Source: Isoptericola sediminis (GTDB taxonomy: Bacteria; Actinomycetota; Actinomycetes; Actinomycetales; Cellulomonadaceae). From it: 64,000 nt of DNA. The stretch lies in the NCBI RefSeq assembly GCF_013085345.1, contig NZ_JABFAJ010000015.1, positions 100,966 through 164,965 on the forward strand. The letters run 5' to 3'. A program made the translations under genes and the position numbers. Under the pieces are notes generated by a model that saw only the letters and a list, made by a program, of their open reading frames with translations, made no database searches and was not told the origin of the DNA. Shown here one piece after another: positions 1 through 8,274 of this stretch (position 1 is the stretch's first letter; each line of letters begins with the position of its first letter).

Positions 1-11
1 GGCCCGGCCGG

Positions 12-779
12 TCACAGGTGCAGGGGGTCCAGGTGCGGCGGCGGCAGCGGGCTGGGGTCCTCGAGGGTCTCCGCGCCGACGGACTCCGGGGCGAGGAGCC
101 GCATCACGGCGTCGTCCAGGTTCGCCCGGATCGCTGCCTCCAGCCCGTCGGCGTCACGGGCCTCGAGCCGCTCCACGAGCGGTGAGTGCGCCTCGGCCGC
201 GTCCTTGCGCACGACGTACTCCTCGCTGACGGTGAAGCTGGCGATGCGCACCTCGACGATGAGGGTGCTCATCCACCCCATCAACCAGGCGTTGCCGCTC
301 GCCGCCACCAGCTGCCAGTGCAGGTTGAGGTCCGCGGCGCCGACGCGCAGCGCGTCGTGGGTCGCGTCGGCGCGGGCCAGCTCCTCGTGCGCCGTGCGCA
401 CGATGGCGATCTGCTGGTCGGTGGCCTGGTCGACGGCGATCCGGGCCGCCGAGGTCTCCACCGTCGCGCGCGCCGCGTAGAGCGGGCGGACCTGGTCGCG
501 GTCGATCTGCCGCACCGACAGGCCGCGCCCCGGCGTGGCGACGACGAGACCCTCCGACACCAGCCGTTGCGCCGCCTCGCGGAACGGGCCCCTGCTGACA
601 CCGAGCTGCCGGGCCACCTCGACCTCCCGGATCGGCGACCCCACCCGCAGCGCGCCGGTGTAGATCGCGTTGCGCAGCTCGACGGTGATGAGGTCGACCG
701 TGGACGGCCGGGTGACGCGCGAGAGGGTCGGTGCGGCACCGGGTGCGGGACGGTGTGACGGGGGCGGTGACGGGGGCAT
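12..779 (-). CDS. GntR-family regulator, FCD subfamily, probable regulator of the ehu operon
   Basis: A 255-residue DNA-binding protein. Residues about 20-90 form a winged helix-turn-helix; the stretch ELRNAIYTGALRVGSPIREV followed by LGVSRGPFREAAQRL is typical of GntR proteins. The rest is an all-helical FCD-type effector domain with the usual R, D/N and H positions (for example LNLHWQLV). The ATG at 777-779 is preceded by GGAAGGAG at ideal spacing; longer in-frame starts have no such site. It is divergent from the ehu operon, with a TNGTNNNACNA-type site between them (893-905). Inference: it represses the ectoine transporter and itself. The effector is not known from sequence. Confidence 0.85.
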   Translation of the reverse strand: MPPSPPPSHRPAPGAAPTLSRVTRPSTVDLITVELRNAIYTGALRVGSPIREVEVARQLGVSRGPFREAAQRLVSEGLVVATPGRGLSVRQIDRDQVRPLYAARATVETSAARIAVDQATDQQIAIVRTAHEELARADATHDALRVGAADLNLHWQLVAASGNAWLMGWMSTLIVEVRIASFTVSEEYVVRKDAAEAHSPLVERLEARDADGLEAAIRANLDDAVMRLLAPESVGAETLEDPSPLPPPHLDPLHL

Positions 780-892
780 GGAGCTCCTTCCGAGGTCACG
801 ACACGACAACGATCCGGGGCCGTGGATGTTGCCAGCAGGTATCGCCGGGTGACTTCCGCCGTGCCGAGCGGCGTGATCACGCCGATTCTGCG

Positions 893-905
893 ATTGTAGG
901 ACAAT
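893..905. promoter_or_regulatory. Operator for the FCD-type GntR regulator
   Basis: The palindrome ATTGTAGGACAAT contains TTGTAGGACAA, an exact match to the TNGTNNNACNA consensus known for FadR/FCD-subfamily GntR operators. On the minus strand its left half reads TACAAT and could serve as the -10 box of the gntR gene, so bound repressor would block its own promoter. A separate 14-bp palindrome, GGCGTGATCACGCC, lies just beside it at 870-883. Confidence 0.6.
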
Positions 906-925
906 CAGACGCAACGACACGCCCA

Positions 926-955
926 TTGTCGGATCGTTCAGAACGCGGCTACCGT
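926..955 (+). promoter_or_regulatory. Probable sigma-70-type promoter of ehuB
   Basis: TTGTCG at 926-931 and TACCGT at 950-955 are separated by 18 bp. Transcription would start near 962, giving a leader of about 58 nt that carries the GGAAGGAG ribosome site at 1004-1011. The operator at 893-905 lies just upstream of the -35 box. Confidence 0.45.
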
Positions 956-1019
956 AACGAATTGTCCACACATCCAGCCCCGCAGCGTCACGCGTCCGGG
1001 GCGACGGAAGGAGACTCCC

Positions 1020-1982
1020 GTGCAGTCCATCAGGACCACGCATCGCCGCCGGGCTCTGGCCGCGGCCGGCTCTGCTCTCGCTCTGACCGCCCTCGCTGCG
1101 TGCTCGAGCGTCGACGACGGCTCGGACAGCGGCGACAGCGGCGGTGACAGCGGCGACGGCGAGTCGATGTCCACGCTCGCCGACCTGCAGGAGGCCGGCT
1201 CCATCAACGTCGGGTTCTTCGGCGAGGTGCCCTACAGCTACGAGGAGGACGGCGAGCTCACCGGTGCCACCATCGAGCTGGGCCGTGCCATCTACGGCGA
1301 GCTCGGCATCGACGAGGTCACCGGCACCCAGGTCGAGTGGGGCGCCCTCATCCCGGGCGTCAACGCCGACCGTTTCGACGCCGTCAGCGCCGGCATGTCG
1401 ATCCTTCCCGAGCGCTGCGAGCAGGTGGCGTTCGCCGAGCCGACGATCATGTACACCACGGCCTTCCTCGTGCCCGAGGGCAACCCGGAGGGACTGACCG
1501 ACTGGCAGTCCGTCGAGGGCAGCGGCCTCAAGCTCGCGGTGACGTCGGGTGCCATCGAGGCCGGCTACGCCAGCGAGACCGACGTCGACGCCATGGAGGT
1601 CCCGGACCGCCAGGCCGGCCTGGACGCCGTCGTGTCCGGTCGTGCCGACGCCTACGCGCTGACCGGCATCTCCCTGCGTGCCCTCGCCGAGGAGACCGAC
1701 CAGCCCGTCGAGGCCACCGAGGCGTTCGTCGCGACGATCAACGGTGAGCCGCAGATCGGTGCCGGTGCGGAGGTCTTCCGCCAGGACGACACCGAGCTCC
1801 TTGCCGCGTACAACGACGGCCTCTCCACCTACCTGGAGGACGAGGCCGCCTGGCTCGAGGTCATGGAGCCCTTCGGCTTCAGCGAGACGGAGTTCCCGCC
1901 GTCCGGCCTGACCGCCGAGCAGCTCTGCGACCCGGAGCAGGACCTGTCGGACCTCGCCGACGAGCTGGGCATGGACTACTGA
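1020..1982 (+). CDS. ehuB: Ectoine/hydroxyectoine ABC transporter, substrate-binding lipoprotein
   Basis: A 320-residue solute-binding protein of the amino-acid family (SBP_bac_3). The N-terminus has a basic stretch, a hydrophobic segment and the lipobox LAAC (Cys28), so it should be lipid-anchored outside the membrane. The body contains INVGFFGEVPYSYEEDG, then LIPGVNADRFD and GMSILPERCEQVAFAEP, which resemble EhuB proteins (LIPGL..GRFD..AAGM...PERCEQV). GTG start with a strong GGAAGGAG site. First gene of ehuBCDA; 4 nt precede ehuC. Ectoine specificity is inferred from resemblance and gene order; uptake of another compatible solute or amino acid cannot be excluded. Confidence 0.78.
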   Translation: MQSIRTTHRRRALAAAGSALALTALAACSSVDDGSDSGDSGGDSGDGESMSTLADLQEAGSINVGFFGEVPYSYEEDGELTGATIELGRAIYGELGIDEVTGTQVEWGALIPGVNADRFDAVSAGMSILPERCEQVAFAEPTIMYTTAFLVPEGNPEGLTDWQSVEGSGLKLAVTSGAIEAGYASETDVDAMEVPDRQAGLDAVVSGRADAYALTGISLRALAEETDQPVEATEAFVATINGEPQIGAGAEVFRQDDTELLAAYNDGLSTYLEDEAAWLEVMEPFGFSETEFPPSGLTAEQLCDPEQDLSDLADELGMDY

Positions 1983-1986
1983 ACGC

Positions 1987-2739
1987 ATGGGCGATGACAT
2001 CCAGGAACTCGTCGAGAGGCTCCCACTTCTCGGAGACGCAGTTCTTGTCACGTTGCAGATGACACTGGGCGGGGCTCTCCTCGCCATCGTCATCGCCGTG
2101 CTGCTCGGGTTCGGCTCGCGCACCCGGTCCCTCTGGGTGCGCGGGCCGTCCCGCGTCGTCGTCGAGTTCTTCCGCGGCACGTCGCTGGTGGTCCAGCTTT
2201 TCTGGCTCTTCTACGTGCTGCCGGTGTTCGGCTTCAAGATGGAGGCGCTCGCCGTGGCCGTCGTGGCCCTCGGCCTCAACTACGGCGCCTACGCCTCCGA
2301 GGTCGTGCGCGGCTCGATCGCGTCCGTCCCGCCGGGCCAGTGGGAGGCCGCCACCGCGCTGAACATGACGTGGTTCCACAAGGTGCGCCGCGTCATCTTC
2401 CCGCAGGCGTGGGCCCTCATGATCCCGATGCTGGCGAACCTGCTGATCCAGCTGGTCAAGGGCTCGGCGCTGGCGTACTACATCACGCTCCAGGACGTGA
2501 ACTTCTGGACCGTCGAGCTGCGCCGCGCCACGGCCGACACGTTCTTCAGCTACACGGCCGGTCTGATCGTCTACTTCATCATCGCGTACCTGCTGACCTG
2601 GGGGATGAACATCCTGGAGGAGCGTGCCAAGCGTCGGCTCGGCCGGGGTACCCGACCGAGCCTCCGCGAGACGCTCGGGCTCAAGCCCCGGGGCCTGTAC
2701 ACCCCGAAGGTCCCTGAGCCGACGGGGGGTGCCCGATGA
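1987..2739 (+). CDS. ehuC: Ectoine/hydroxyectoine ABC transporter, permease
   Basis: A 250-residue inner-membrane permease of the HisM/amino-acid type with about five hydrophobic segments. The EAA loop reads GQWEAATALNM.....RRVIFPQA, and the RGTSLVVQLFWLFYVLP and ALGLNYGAYASEVVRGSI stretches are typical of EhuC. It starts 4 nt after ehuB, and its stop overlaps the ATG of the next permease (ATGA), indicating translational coupling. The two permeases should form the heterodimeric channel fed by EhuB and driven by EhuA. Confidence 0.8.
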   Translation: MGDDIQELVERLPLLGDAVLVTLQMTLGGALLAIVIAVLLGFGSRTRSLWVRGPSRVVVEFFRGTSLVVQLFWLFYVLPVFGFKMEALAVAVVALGLNYGAYASEVVRGSIASVPPGQWEAATALNMTWFHKVRRVIFPQAWALMIPMLANLLIQLVKGSALAYYITLQDVNFWTVELRRATADTFFSYTAGLIVYFIIAYLLTWGMNILEERAKRRLGRGTRPSLRETLGLKPRGLYTPKVPEPTGGAR

Positions 2740-3380
2740 ACGACAGCATCTGGGACTGGGACCGCGCCTGGGAGGTTCTCCCCCTCCTGCTGGAAGGGCT
2801 CTCGGTCACGATCCAGATCACCGTGCTCGGCATGCTCATCGCCTCGATCCTGGGTCTCTTCATCGCGCTGGCGATGCGCACACCGAGCCGGTGGGTGACG
2901 GCCCCGTTGAAGTTCCTCGTGGACTTCATCCGCATGACGCCTCTGCTCGTGCAGCTCGTGTTCGTCTACCTGCTGCTGACCTGGGTGCCCGGCTACGTGG
3001 TCGGCTTCGTCGTGCTCGGCGTGCACTACGCGACGTACATGTCCGAGGTGTACCGCGCCGGCATCGAGGCCGTGCCGAAGGGCCAGTGGGAAGCCGCCAC
3101 GGCCCTGAACATGGCCAAGGGACGCACCTGGCGTGCCGTCATCCTGCCGCAGGCGATCCGCAACACCCTGCCCGGTCTGGGCAACTACGCGATCTCTATG
3201 TTCAAGGAGACGCCGTTCCTCTTCGCCATCTCCGTCAACGAGATGTACAAGGCGGGGCAGGACTACGGTGCCAACACGTTCTCGTACATCGAGGCGCTGA
3301 CGATGGTCGGTCTGCTCTTCCTCGCGGTGAGCTACCCGACCTCGCTGCTCGTGCGCAGGATGGAGATCCGCCTTGCCTGA
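2736..3380 (+). CDS. ehuD: Ectoine/hydroxyectoine ABC transporter, permease
   Basis: A 214-residue membrane permease, paralogous to the preceding gene. The N-terminus has WDWDRAWEVLPLLLEGLSVT, the arrangement usual in EhuD proteins. The EAA loop GQWEAATALNMAKGRTWRAVILPQAI contacts the ATPase. Overlaps ehuC by 4 nt at its start and the TTG-started ehuA by 8 nt at its end. Confidence 0.8.
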   Translation: MNDSIWDWDRAWEVLPLLLEGLSVTIQITVLGMLIASILGLFIALAMRTPSRWVTAPLKFLVDFIRMTPLLVQLVFVYLLLTWVPGYVVGFVVLGVHYATYMSEVYRAGIEAVPKGQWEAATALNMAKGRTWRAVILPQAIRNTLPGLGNYAISMFKETPFLFAISVNEMYKAGQDYGANTFSYIEALTMVGLLFLAVSYPTSLLVRRMEIRLA

Positions 3381-4197
3381 CCCGACCAACTCCGCAGAGA
3401 GCCAGACCATGACCAACACCTCGGGCGACGTGCCCGCCATCGAGTTCCGGGACGTCGTGAAGCGTTTCGGCGACAACGTCGTGCTCGACGGGCTGAACTT
3501 CTCGGTCCCGCAGGGTCAGCGCATCACGCTGATCGGCCCGTCAGGGTCGGGCAAGACGACGATCCTGCGCCTGCTGATGACCCTCGAGGAGCTCAGCGGC
3601 GGCCTGATCCTCATCGACGGTGACCCGTACACCCACGAGTACAAGGGTGACAAGTGGGTCGCCGTGCCGGAGAAGCGTCGTCGCGTGGTGCGCAACCGGG
3701 TCGGGATGGTCTTCCAGCAGTTCAACCTGTTCCCGAACATGACGGTGCTCGGGAACATCATCGAGTCGCCGATCCACGTGCTCGGCAAGTCCAAGGCCGA
3801 GGCCGTCGCCGACGCCGAACGGCTGCTCGAGAAGGTCGGCATGTCCGAGAAGCGGGACTTCAACACCAACGAGCTGTCGGGCGGTCAGCAGCAGCGCGTG
3901 GCGATCGCCCGCGCGCTGGCGATGGACCCGGAGATCCTGCTGCTCGACGAGGTCACCTCGGCGCTCGACCCGGAGATCGTGGCCGACGTCCTCGACGTGC
4001 TCCGCGAGATCGCGGAGACCACGGACATCACGATGCTGCTGGTGACGCACGAGATGCAGTTCGCCCGCGAGGTGTCGGACCGCGTGCTGATGTTCGACAA
4101 GGGGCAGATCGTCGAGGAGGCCGACCCCGAGACGATGTTCACCAACCCGACGCACGACCGGACCAAGGAGTTCCTCAAGGCCGTCCTCGGCGGCTGA
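3373..4197 (+). CDS. ehuA: Ectoine/hydroxyectoine ABC transporter, ATPase
   Basis: A 274-residue ATP-binding subunit. Walker A GPSGSGKTT lies at residues 55-63, the Q-loop at VFQQFNLFP, the signature LSGGQQQRVA near 169, Walker B EILLLDEVTSALD near 187 and the switch histidine in LVTHEM. Start choice: TTG at 3373 overlaps ehuD and has AGGATGGAG upstream; an in-frame ATG at 3409 would give a protein 12 residues shorter and fits the family N-terminus equally well. Last gene of the operon, closed by the hairpin at 4231-4277. Confidence 0.8.
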   Translation: MPDPTNSAESQTMTNTSGDVPAIEFRDVVKRFGDNVVLDGLNFSVPQGQRITLIGPSGSGKTTILRLLMTLEELSGGLILIDGDPYTHEYKGDKWVAVPEKRRRVVRNRVGMVFQQFNLFPNMTVLGNIIESPIHVLGKSKAEAVADAERLLEKVGMSEKRDFNTNELSGGQQQRVAIARALAMDPEILLLDEVTSALDPEIVADVLDVLREIAETTDITMLLVTHEMQFAREVSDRVLMFDKGQIVEEADPETMFTNPTHDRTKEFLKAVLGG

Positions 4198-4230
4198 GCT
4201 CCGCGCAGCGCACCACCCGGGTGACGTGCA

Positions 4231-4277
4231 CGAACGGCCCGGGGTGTCCAGCTCTTCTGGACGCCCCGGGCCGTTCG
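4231..4277. terminator. Strong hairpin terminator, probably bidirectional
   Basis: Twenty-one-base arms at 4231-4251 and 4257-4277 pair with a single G-T pair around a 5-nt loop (CTCTT). It stands between ehuA and the convergent gene ending at 4322, and so can stop transcription from both sides. There is no long T tract, as is usual in high-GC actinobacteria. Confidence 0.85.
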
Positions 4278-4321
4278 TCGTCCGGGCCGGGTGGACCGTC
4301 GGCCCGCCCGGTCGCCGTCGG

Positions 4322-5386
4322 TCAGCCCGTGGCGCCGTCCGCGCCGGAGCCGTCAGTGCTCGACCCGACGTCGGTCCCGGGCTCGGTGCCGGGTGAGGTC
4401 CCGCCGTCGCCGGGCGTCGCGGGGTCGGTGGGTTCCGCCGGGTCGGTCGGCTCGACCGGATCCGTCGGCTCGACAGGGTCGGTGGGTTCCGCCGGGTCGG
4501 TCGGCTCGACCGGCTCGGTCGTTCCGGGGCTCGGCGTCTGCGTGGCGGTCGAGCCGTCCTCGGTCTCCGTGGCCGAGCCGTCCGTGGAACCGTCCGTCGT
4601 CGTGGCGTCCTCCGGGCCGGAGTCCCCCGTGCGGGAGGCCGGTCCGGACTCCTCGTCGTCCGTGATCCTGTTGCCCGAGCCGATGGTCTCGGCGGCGTCC
4701 CGGTCCACCGTGCGGCTCAGGCTCGTCCCGGACCCCTCGACGCCCTGGACGGCGGCCGACAGGGGCTTGCCGAGGACGAGCTCGGTGACGAGGACGACCC
4801 CCATGACGACGACGAACAGGACCCCGGCCGAGGCGGCGAGGACCCGGACCGTGCCGTGGCGCTCGATCAGCCGGAGCCACGCGTTGCGAGGCGTGCCCGC
4901 GGCGGGGGCCTCGTCGGCCGGTCGGGCGGCGTCGTGCGGGTCGGCCGTGTCGGTCCCCTCGGCGGGCAGCGCCGTGGCGATCGGCCCGGTGCCGGCGGTC
5001 GGCCCGGTCCCGTCCGCAGGGGTGCCGTCGTCGGCGGGCCCGGTGACGACGGTCCCGGCCGCGGTGGACACGGCGCTGACCGCGCGCGTCCCCGGCCGGG
5101 TCCGCGCCATCTGGCCCATGACCGGCTTGAGCTGGGCGTGCGTGCGCTCGATGGAGCGCGTGTAGAGGAAGTTGGCGACCACCGTCAGGACGCTGGCGAC
5201 GCCGGCACCGATGATCGTGCCGGCGATGCCGAAGAAGGAGAGCATCACGGTGGTGCTGACGGCGGCGAGCGCGCTGGCCACGATCTGGGTGATCGAGAGC
5301 TTCGTGGCCGTGGACTCGGCCGGCTTCTCCGGGCCCTCGGTGCGGGCCGGGCGCTCGTCGGTCGGGGGAGGGCTGGTCGCGGTCAC
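4322..5386 (-). CDS. Hypothetical membrane protein with Pro/Thr/Asp-Glu-rich exported tail
   Basis: A 354-residue protein of unknown function. After a polar N-terminus come hydrophobic stretches at about residues 32-75 and a clear membrane helix at about 175-200 (VLFVVVMGVVLVTELVLG). The C-terminal about 150 residues are low complexity, rich in Thr, Ser, Asp and Gly, with tandem EPTDPV/EPTDPA repeats, like a wall-spanning region. The GTG start at 5384-5386 follows AGGAGG; upstream in-frame starts would encode arginine-rich sequence unlike a leader. A 38-nt exact direct repeat (4422-4459 and 4476-4513) underlies the repeats, so length may vary between strains. Confidence 0.75.
   Translation of the reverse strand: MTATSPPPTDERPARTEGPEKPAESTATKLSITQIVASALAAVSTTVMLSFFGIAGTIIGAGVASVLTVVANFLYTRSIERTHAQLKPVMGQMARTRPGTRAVSAVSTAAGTVVTGPADDGTPADGTGPTAGTGPIATALPAEGTDTADPHDAARPADEAPAAGTPRNAWLRLIERHGTVRVLAASAGVLFVVVMGVVLVTELVLGKPLSAAVQGVEGSGTSLSRTVDRDAAETIGSGNRITDDEESGPASRTGDSGPEDATTTDGSTDGSATETEDGSTATQTPSPGTTEPVEPTDPAEPTDPVEPTDPVEPTDPAEPTDPATPGDGGTSPGTEPGTDVGSSTDGSGADGATG
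4422..4513. repeat. In-gene tandem repeat encoding EPTDP units
   Basis: The 38 nt at 4422-4459 recur exactly at 4476-4513, within a region built on 12- to 18-nt units. It encodes the repeated Glu-Pro-Thr-Asp-Pro motif of the membrane protein on the minus strand. It is coding and in frame, so unit gain or loss would change length without a frameshift. Confidence 0.8.
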
Positions 5387-5575
5387 GGGCGCCTCCTGGG
5401 TGCGAAGGGACGGCGGAACCCGCGCCACCCGTCGGCTGACCTGCCGTGCGTTGCTGCGGTTCCGGCGTCGGCCGCGGGCGTTCACCCGCAGCCTAGGTCG
5501 GCGGCTGTGCCGCCCGCGGTGAGGAGCCGGGGAGGTTCCGTGCTGTGACGGACGCCTCACGACCCTGCACACGCT

Positions 5576-5632
5576 TGTGGGCATGAGATCTGCGGTCGTC
5601 CGCGAGGACGAACCGCAGATCTCATGCCCACA
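5576..5632. repeat. Long palindrome, copy 1 of a three-copy family
   Basis: Twenty-one-base perfect arms at 5576-5596 and 5612-5632, beginning TGTGGGCATGAGATCTGC, enclose a second 5-bp stem (CGTCC/GGACG). It ends 13 bp after the stop of the minus-strand aspT gene, so it would form a hairpin at the 3' end of that mRNA. The core TGTGGGCATGA recurs at 12457-12518 and 17305-17366. Confidence 0.85.
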
Positions 5633-5645
5633 GCGAGGGTGCGGG

Positions 5646-6932
5646 TCAGGCGGAGGCGGCCTCCGCGGCGGCCAGCAGCATGCAGGTCGCGACGCCGTCC
5701 ATGGCGACGCGGACCTCCTCCAGCGGCGGCATCGACGGGGCGAGACGGATGTTCGCGTTCCGCGGGTCCTCGCCGTACGGGAAGGTCGCGCCGGCCGGGG
5801 TCAGCTTGATCCCGGCCTCCTGCGCGAGCTGCACCACCCGCGACGCCGTGCCCGGCACGACGTCCACGGAGACGAAGTAGCCGCCGGCCGGCTCCGTCCA
5901 GGTCGCCACGCCCGTGTCTCCGAGACGGTCGGTGAGGATCTCGACGACGGCACGGAACTTCGGCGCGAGGATCTCGCGGTGCTTCGCCATGTGCGCCCGC
6001 ACGCCGTCGGCGTCCCCGAAGAACGCCGCGTGGCGGAGCTGGTTGACCTTGTCCGGGCCGATCGAGCGGAACGCCAGGTGCTGCTTGAACCAGGCCACGT
6101 TGGCCGGCGACGAGGCAAAGAACGACACCCCGGCCCCGGCGAACGTGACCTTGGAGGTCGAGGCGAACATCAGCACGCGGTCCGGGTCGCCGGCCTCGGC
6201 GGCCAGGCCGATCGCGTCCGCCGTCGGCGTCTCGTGCTCGGTCAGGTGGTGCACCGCGTAGGCGTTGTCCCAGAAGATGCGGAAGTCGGGCGCGGCGGTC
6301 GGCATCGACACCAGGCGGCGGGCGACGTCCTCGGTGATCACCGAACCGTCGGGGTTGGCGTACGTCGGCACCGCCCACATGCCCTTGACGGACGGGTCGT
6401 GCGCGACGAGCTCGGCGACGGCGTCGACGTCCGGGCCCTCCGGCGTCATCGGCACCGTCACCATGCGGATGCCGAGCTCCTCGCAGATCGCGAAGTGGCG
6501 GTCGTAGCCGGGCACCGGGCACACGAACGTGATCTCGCCCTGCTGCGACCACGGACCCTCGCCGCCCGGGACGCCGAACAGCATCGCCTGCACGACGGAG
6601 TCGTACATGAGGCGCAGCGACGCGTTGTCCTGGGCGAGCAGCTGGTCGACAGGCACTCCGAGCAGCTCGGCGAAGATCTCGCGCAGCTCCGGCAGGCCGT
6701 CGAGGCCGCCGTAGTTGCGCACGTCGGTGCCGGCGGCGGAGGTGTGGCGTCCCTCGCCGGGCAGCGCCAGCAGCGGCTCGGACAGGTCGAGCTGTTCGGC
6801 GGACGGCTTGCCCCGCGTCAGGTCCAGGGACAGGTCCCGGGCCTGGAGGGCGGCGTACTGCTCGCGCAGCTCCGGCAGGCGTGCGGCGATCGCGGGGTCG
6901 ACGGCGGCATGGTCGGCTGGTGAGGTACTCAC
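5646..6932 (-). CDS. aspT: Aspartate aminotransferase, corynebacterial AspT type
   Basis: A 428-residue PLP-dependent transaminase, presumably converting aspartate and 2-oxoglutarate to oxaloacetate and glutamate. It resembles the Corynebacterium AspT subgroup (Aminotran_MocR fold): LTRGKPSAEQLDLSEPLL near the N-terminus, RNYGGLDGLPELR, PTYANPDGSV, IFWDNAYAVHHL (Asp and Tyr of the cofactor site) and the Schiff-base lysine in FASTSKVTFAGAG. GTG start at 6930-6932; on the minus strand a TAGGCT box ends 7 nt before it and no good ribosome site is seen, so the mRNA may be leaderless. The palindrome 13 bp downstream probably ends its transcript. Confidence 0.85.
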   Translation of the reverse strand: MSTSPADHAAVDPAIAARLPELREQYAALQARDLSLDLTRGKPSAEQLDLSEPLLALPGEGRHTSAAGTDVRNYGGLDGLPELREIFAELLGVPVDQLLAQDNASLRLMYDSVVQAMLFGVPGGEGPWSQQGEITFVCPVPGYDRHFAICEELGIRMVTVPMTPEGPDVDAVAELVAHDPSVKGMWAVPTYANPDGSVITEDVARRLVSMPTAAPDFRIFWDNAYAVHHLTEHETPTADAIGLAAEAGDPDRVLMFASTSKVTFAGAGVSFFASSPANVAWFKQHLAFRSIGPDKVNQLRHAAFFGDADGVRAHMAKHREILAPKFRAVVEILTDRLGDTGVATWTEPAGGYFVSVDVVPGTASRVVQLAQEAGIKLTPAGATFPYGEDPRNANIRLAPSMPPLEEVRVAMDGVATCMLLAAAEAASA

Positions 6933-6942
6933 GCCTCAGAGC

Positions 6943-7770
6943 CTACGCGCCGGTGGTGCCGCGGTCGTCGTCGGGAACGGCCACATTCCGGCGCCGAAAA
7001 CTGCGGCGACGCCTACCTGACGGAGCCGTCGGGCCCTCGATCAGGTCGGCCGGGGGCTGCTCGATCACCGGGGGGAACCGGCCGGGCGGGACGCCGAACG
7101 CGCTGCGGGACTGCGCGACGACGCCGTGCCCCAGGGCACGGCCGCCGGCGAAGCCGACGACGGCGCCGACGCCGAACGGGATCATCCGGCCCAGGGCCAG
7201 CGTGCCCTGCTTGGCGAGCTGGCGGCGCAGGAACCGGTGGGTGAGCACGCGGTTGACCCGCTTCAGGGTGGACTGCGGCATCGAGGTCAGGAGCACCTTG
7301 CCCCAGGCCATCTGGGACCCGGCCGCGGCCTTCTCGACGTCACGGGCGCCGGCCTCGCCGAGCACGGTGGCCAGCAGCAGGGCGCGCCGGCGGGCGACGT
7401 CCTCGATCGCGATGCCGTGCACGCTTGCCACACCCAGGGAGAAGACGGCCGAGGACGCGAAGAACGTCGCGATGTCGCTGGTCGTCAGCACGGCGGCCGC
7501 GCTCGTGCCGACCGCGGGGGCGGCCGCCACCGCGCCGACGGCACCGCCCGCCGTCGCGACGAGCGTCAGGTACTCCTTCTCCAGGATCCGGATGACTTCG
7601 GCAGGGTCCGCCTGGGGGTTGCGGCGGCGCACGGAGTCGACGTGCCGGTGGATCGCTGCCGAGGGGATGGTGACGGCCTTGGTCAGCAGCGCGTCCAGCA
7701 CCGGCGTCGGCCGGTACCGGGTCCAGGACTCCAGCTCCTGCGGGGGCTGTGCGTCGTGCGGCGTGGTCAT
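6943..7770 (-). CDS. Conserved protein resembling the EcsC family
   Basis: A 275-residue protein of unknown function. Central hydrophobic, Ala/Gly-rich segments (about residues 70-115 and 195-225) could be membrane-associated. The stretch QLAKQGTLALGRMIPFGVGAVVGFAGGRALG resembles the conserved C-terminal part of EcsC-like proteins; this is recognition from memory, not a search. The C-terminus is basic and disordered. The ATG at 7768-7770 is 7 nt after a minus-strand TAAAGT box that overlaps the stop of the neighbouring SRPBCC gene. Read toward aspT, whose start lies 11 bp beyond its stop. Confidence 0.6.
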   Translation of the reverse strand: MTTPHDAQPPQELESWTRYRPTPVLDALLTKAVTIPSAAIHRHVDSVRRRNPQADPAEVIRILEKEYLTLVATAGGAVGAVAAAPAVGTSAAAVLTTSDIATFFASSAVFSLGVASVHGIAIEDVARRRALLLATVLGEAGARDVEKAAAGSQMAWGKVLLTSMPQSTLKRVNRVLTHRFLRRQLAKQGTLALGRMIPFGVGAVVGFAGGRALGHGVVAQSRSAFGVPPGRFPPVIEQPPADLIEGPTAPSGRRRRSFRRRNVAVPDDDRGTTGA

Positions 7771-7780
7771 CTCCGCGACT

Positions 7781-8263
7781 TTACCGACGTCGCTGCAGAA
7801 GGCGACTCAGACGGTAGAGCGACGCGTGCATCATGCCGCGCAGGATCAGTCCCACCAGCACCTCGTTGGCGCGGCGCGGCCAGGGTCCCGCCAGGTACGC
7901 CTCCTCCCACCAGACGATCCGGGTGCGGTCCAGGTCCACGGGGACGACGTCGAAACCGGCCACACCCCGCAGGTACGGACCCTCCTTGCGCACCGCGCTG
8001 CGTCCGATGGTCCCGGCCCGCGTGGACGGCCGCTGCTCGGCGGTGATGGTCATGCGGTCCGGGAACCCCGGTAGTCCGCGTCGGATCCCCGGACCGCTCA
8101 CCATCGTGAACGTGTCGCCAGGACCCAGCGGGGCCGTCGGTTCGGGGGAGAGGTGCGTCAGCGGGATGAACCGGGGGTGGGTGCGCGGGTCGGCGACCCA
8201 GGCGAACGCGACGTTCGCCGGCACGGGGACGACGCGCGAGACCTCGACGCGGTGCGGGTGCAT
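7781..8263 (-). CDS. SRPBCC / polyketide-cyclase-like protein
   Basis: A 160-residue protein with the START/Bet v1-like fold expected for SRPBCC proteins: N-terminal [20 protein letters not shown], a PLTHLSPEP loop, [10 protein letters not shown] and the C-terminal helix segment [19 protein letters not shown]. These proteins bind small hydrophobic ligands; no catalytic role can be assigned. The ATG at 8261-8263 has AGGAG at good spacing. It lies 11 bp downstream of the OsmC-type gene and may be cotranscribed with it. Confidence 0.7.
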   Translation of the reverse strand: MHPHRVEVSRVVPVPANVAFAWVADPRTHPRFIPLTHLSPEPTAPLGPGDTFTMVSGPGIRRGLPGFPDRMTITAEQRPSTRAGTIGRSAVRKEGPYLRGVAGFDVVPVDLDRTRIVWWEEAYLAGPWPRRANEVLVGLILRGMMHASLYRLSRLLQRRR

Positions 8264-8274
8264 GGCTCCTCGGC

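Noticed and set aside
12..2180. Reading the GntR gene as a 722-residue protein
   Set aside because: The upstream part overlaps ehuB antisense and is low complexity; the ATG at 779 has a strong ribosome site and gives normal GntR length.
4411..4520. The repeat near 4.4 kb as CRISPR or intergenic satellite
   Set aside because: It is in frame inside a coding gene and encodes EPTDP repeats.
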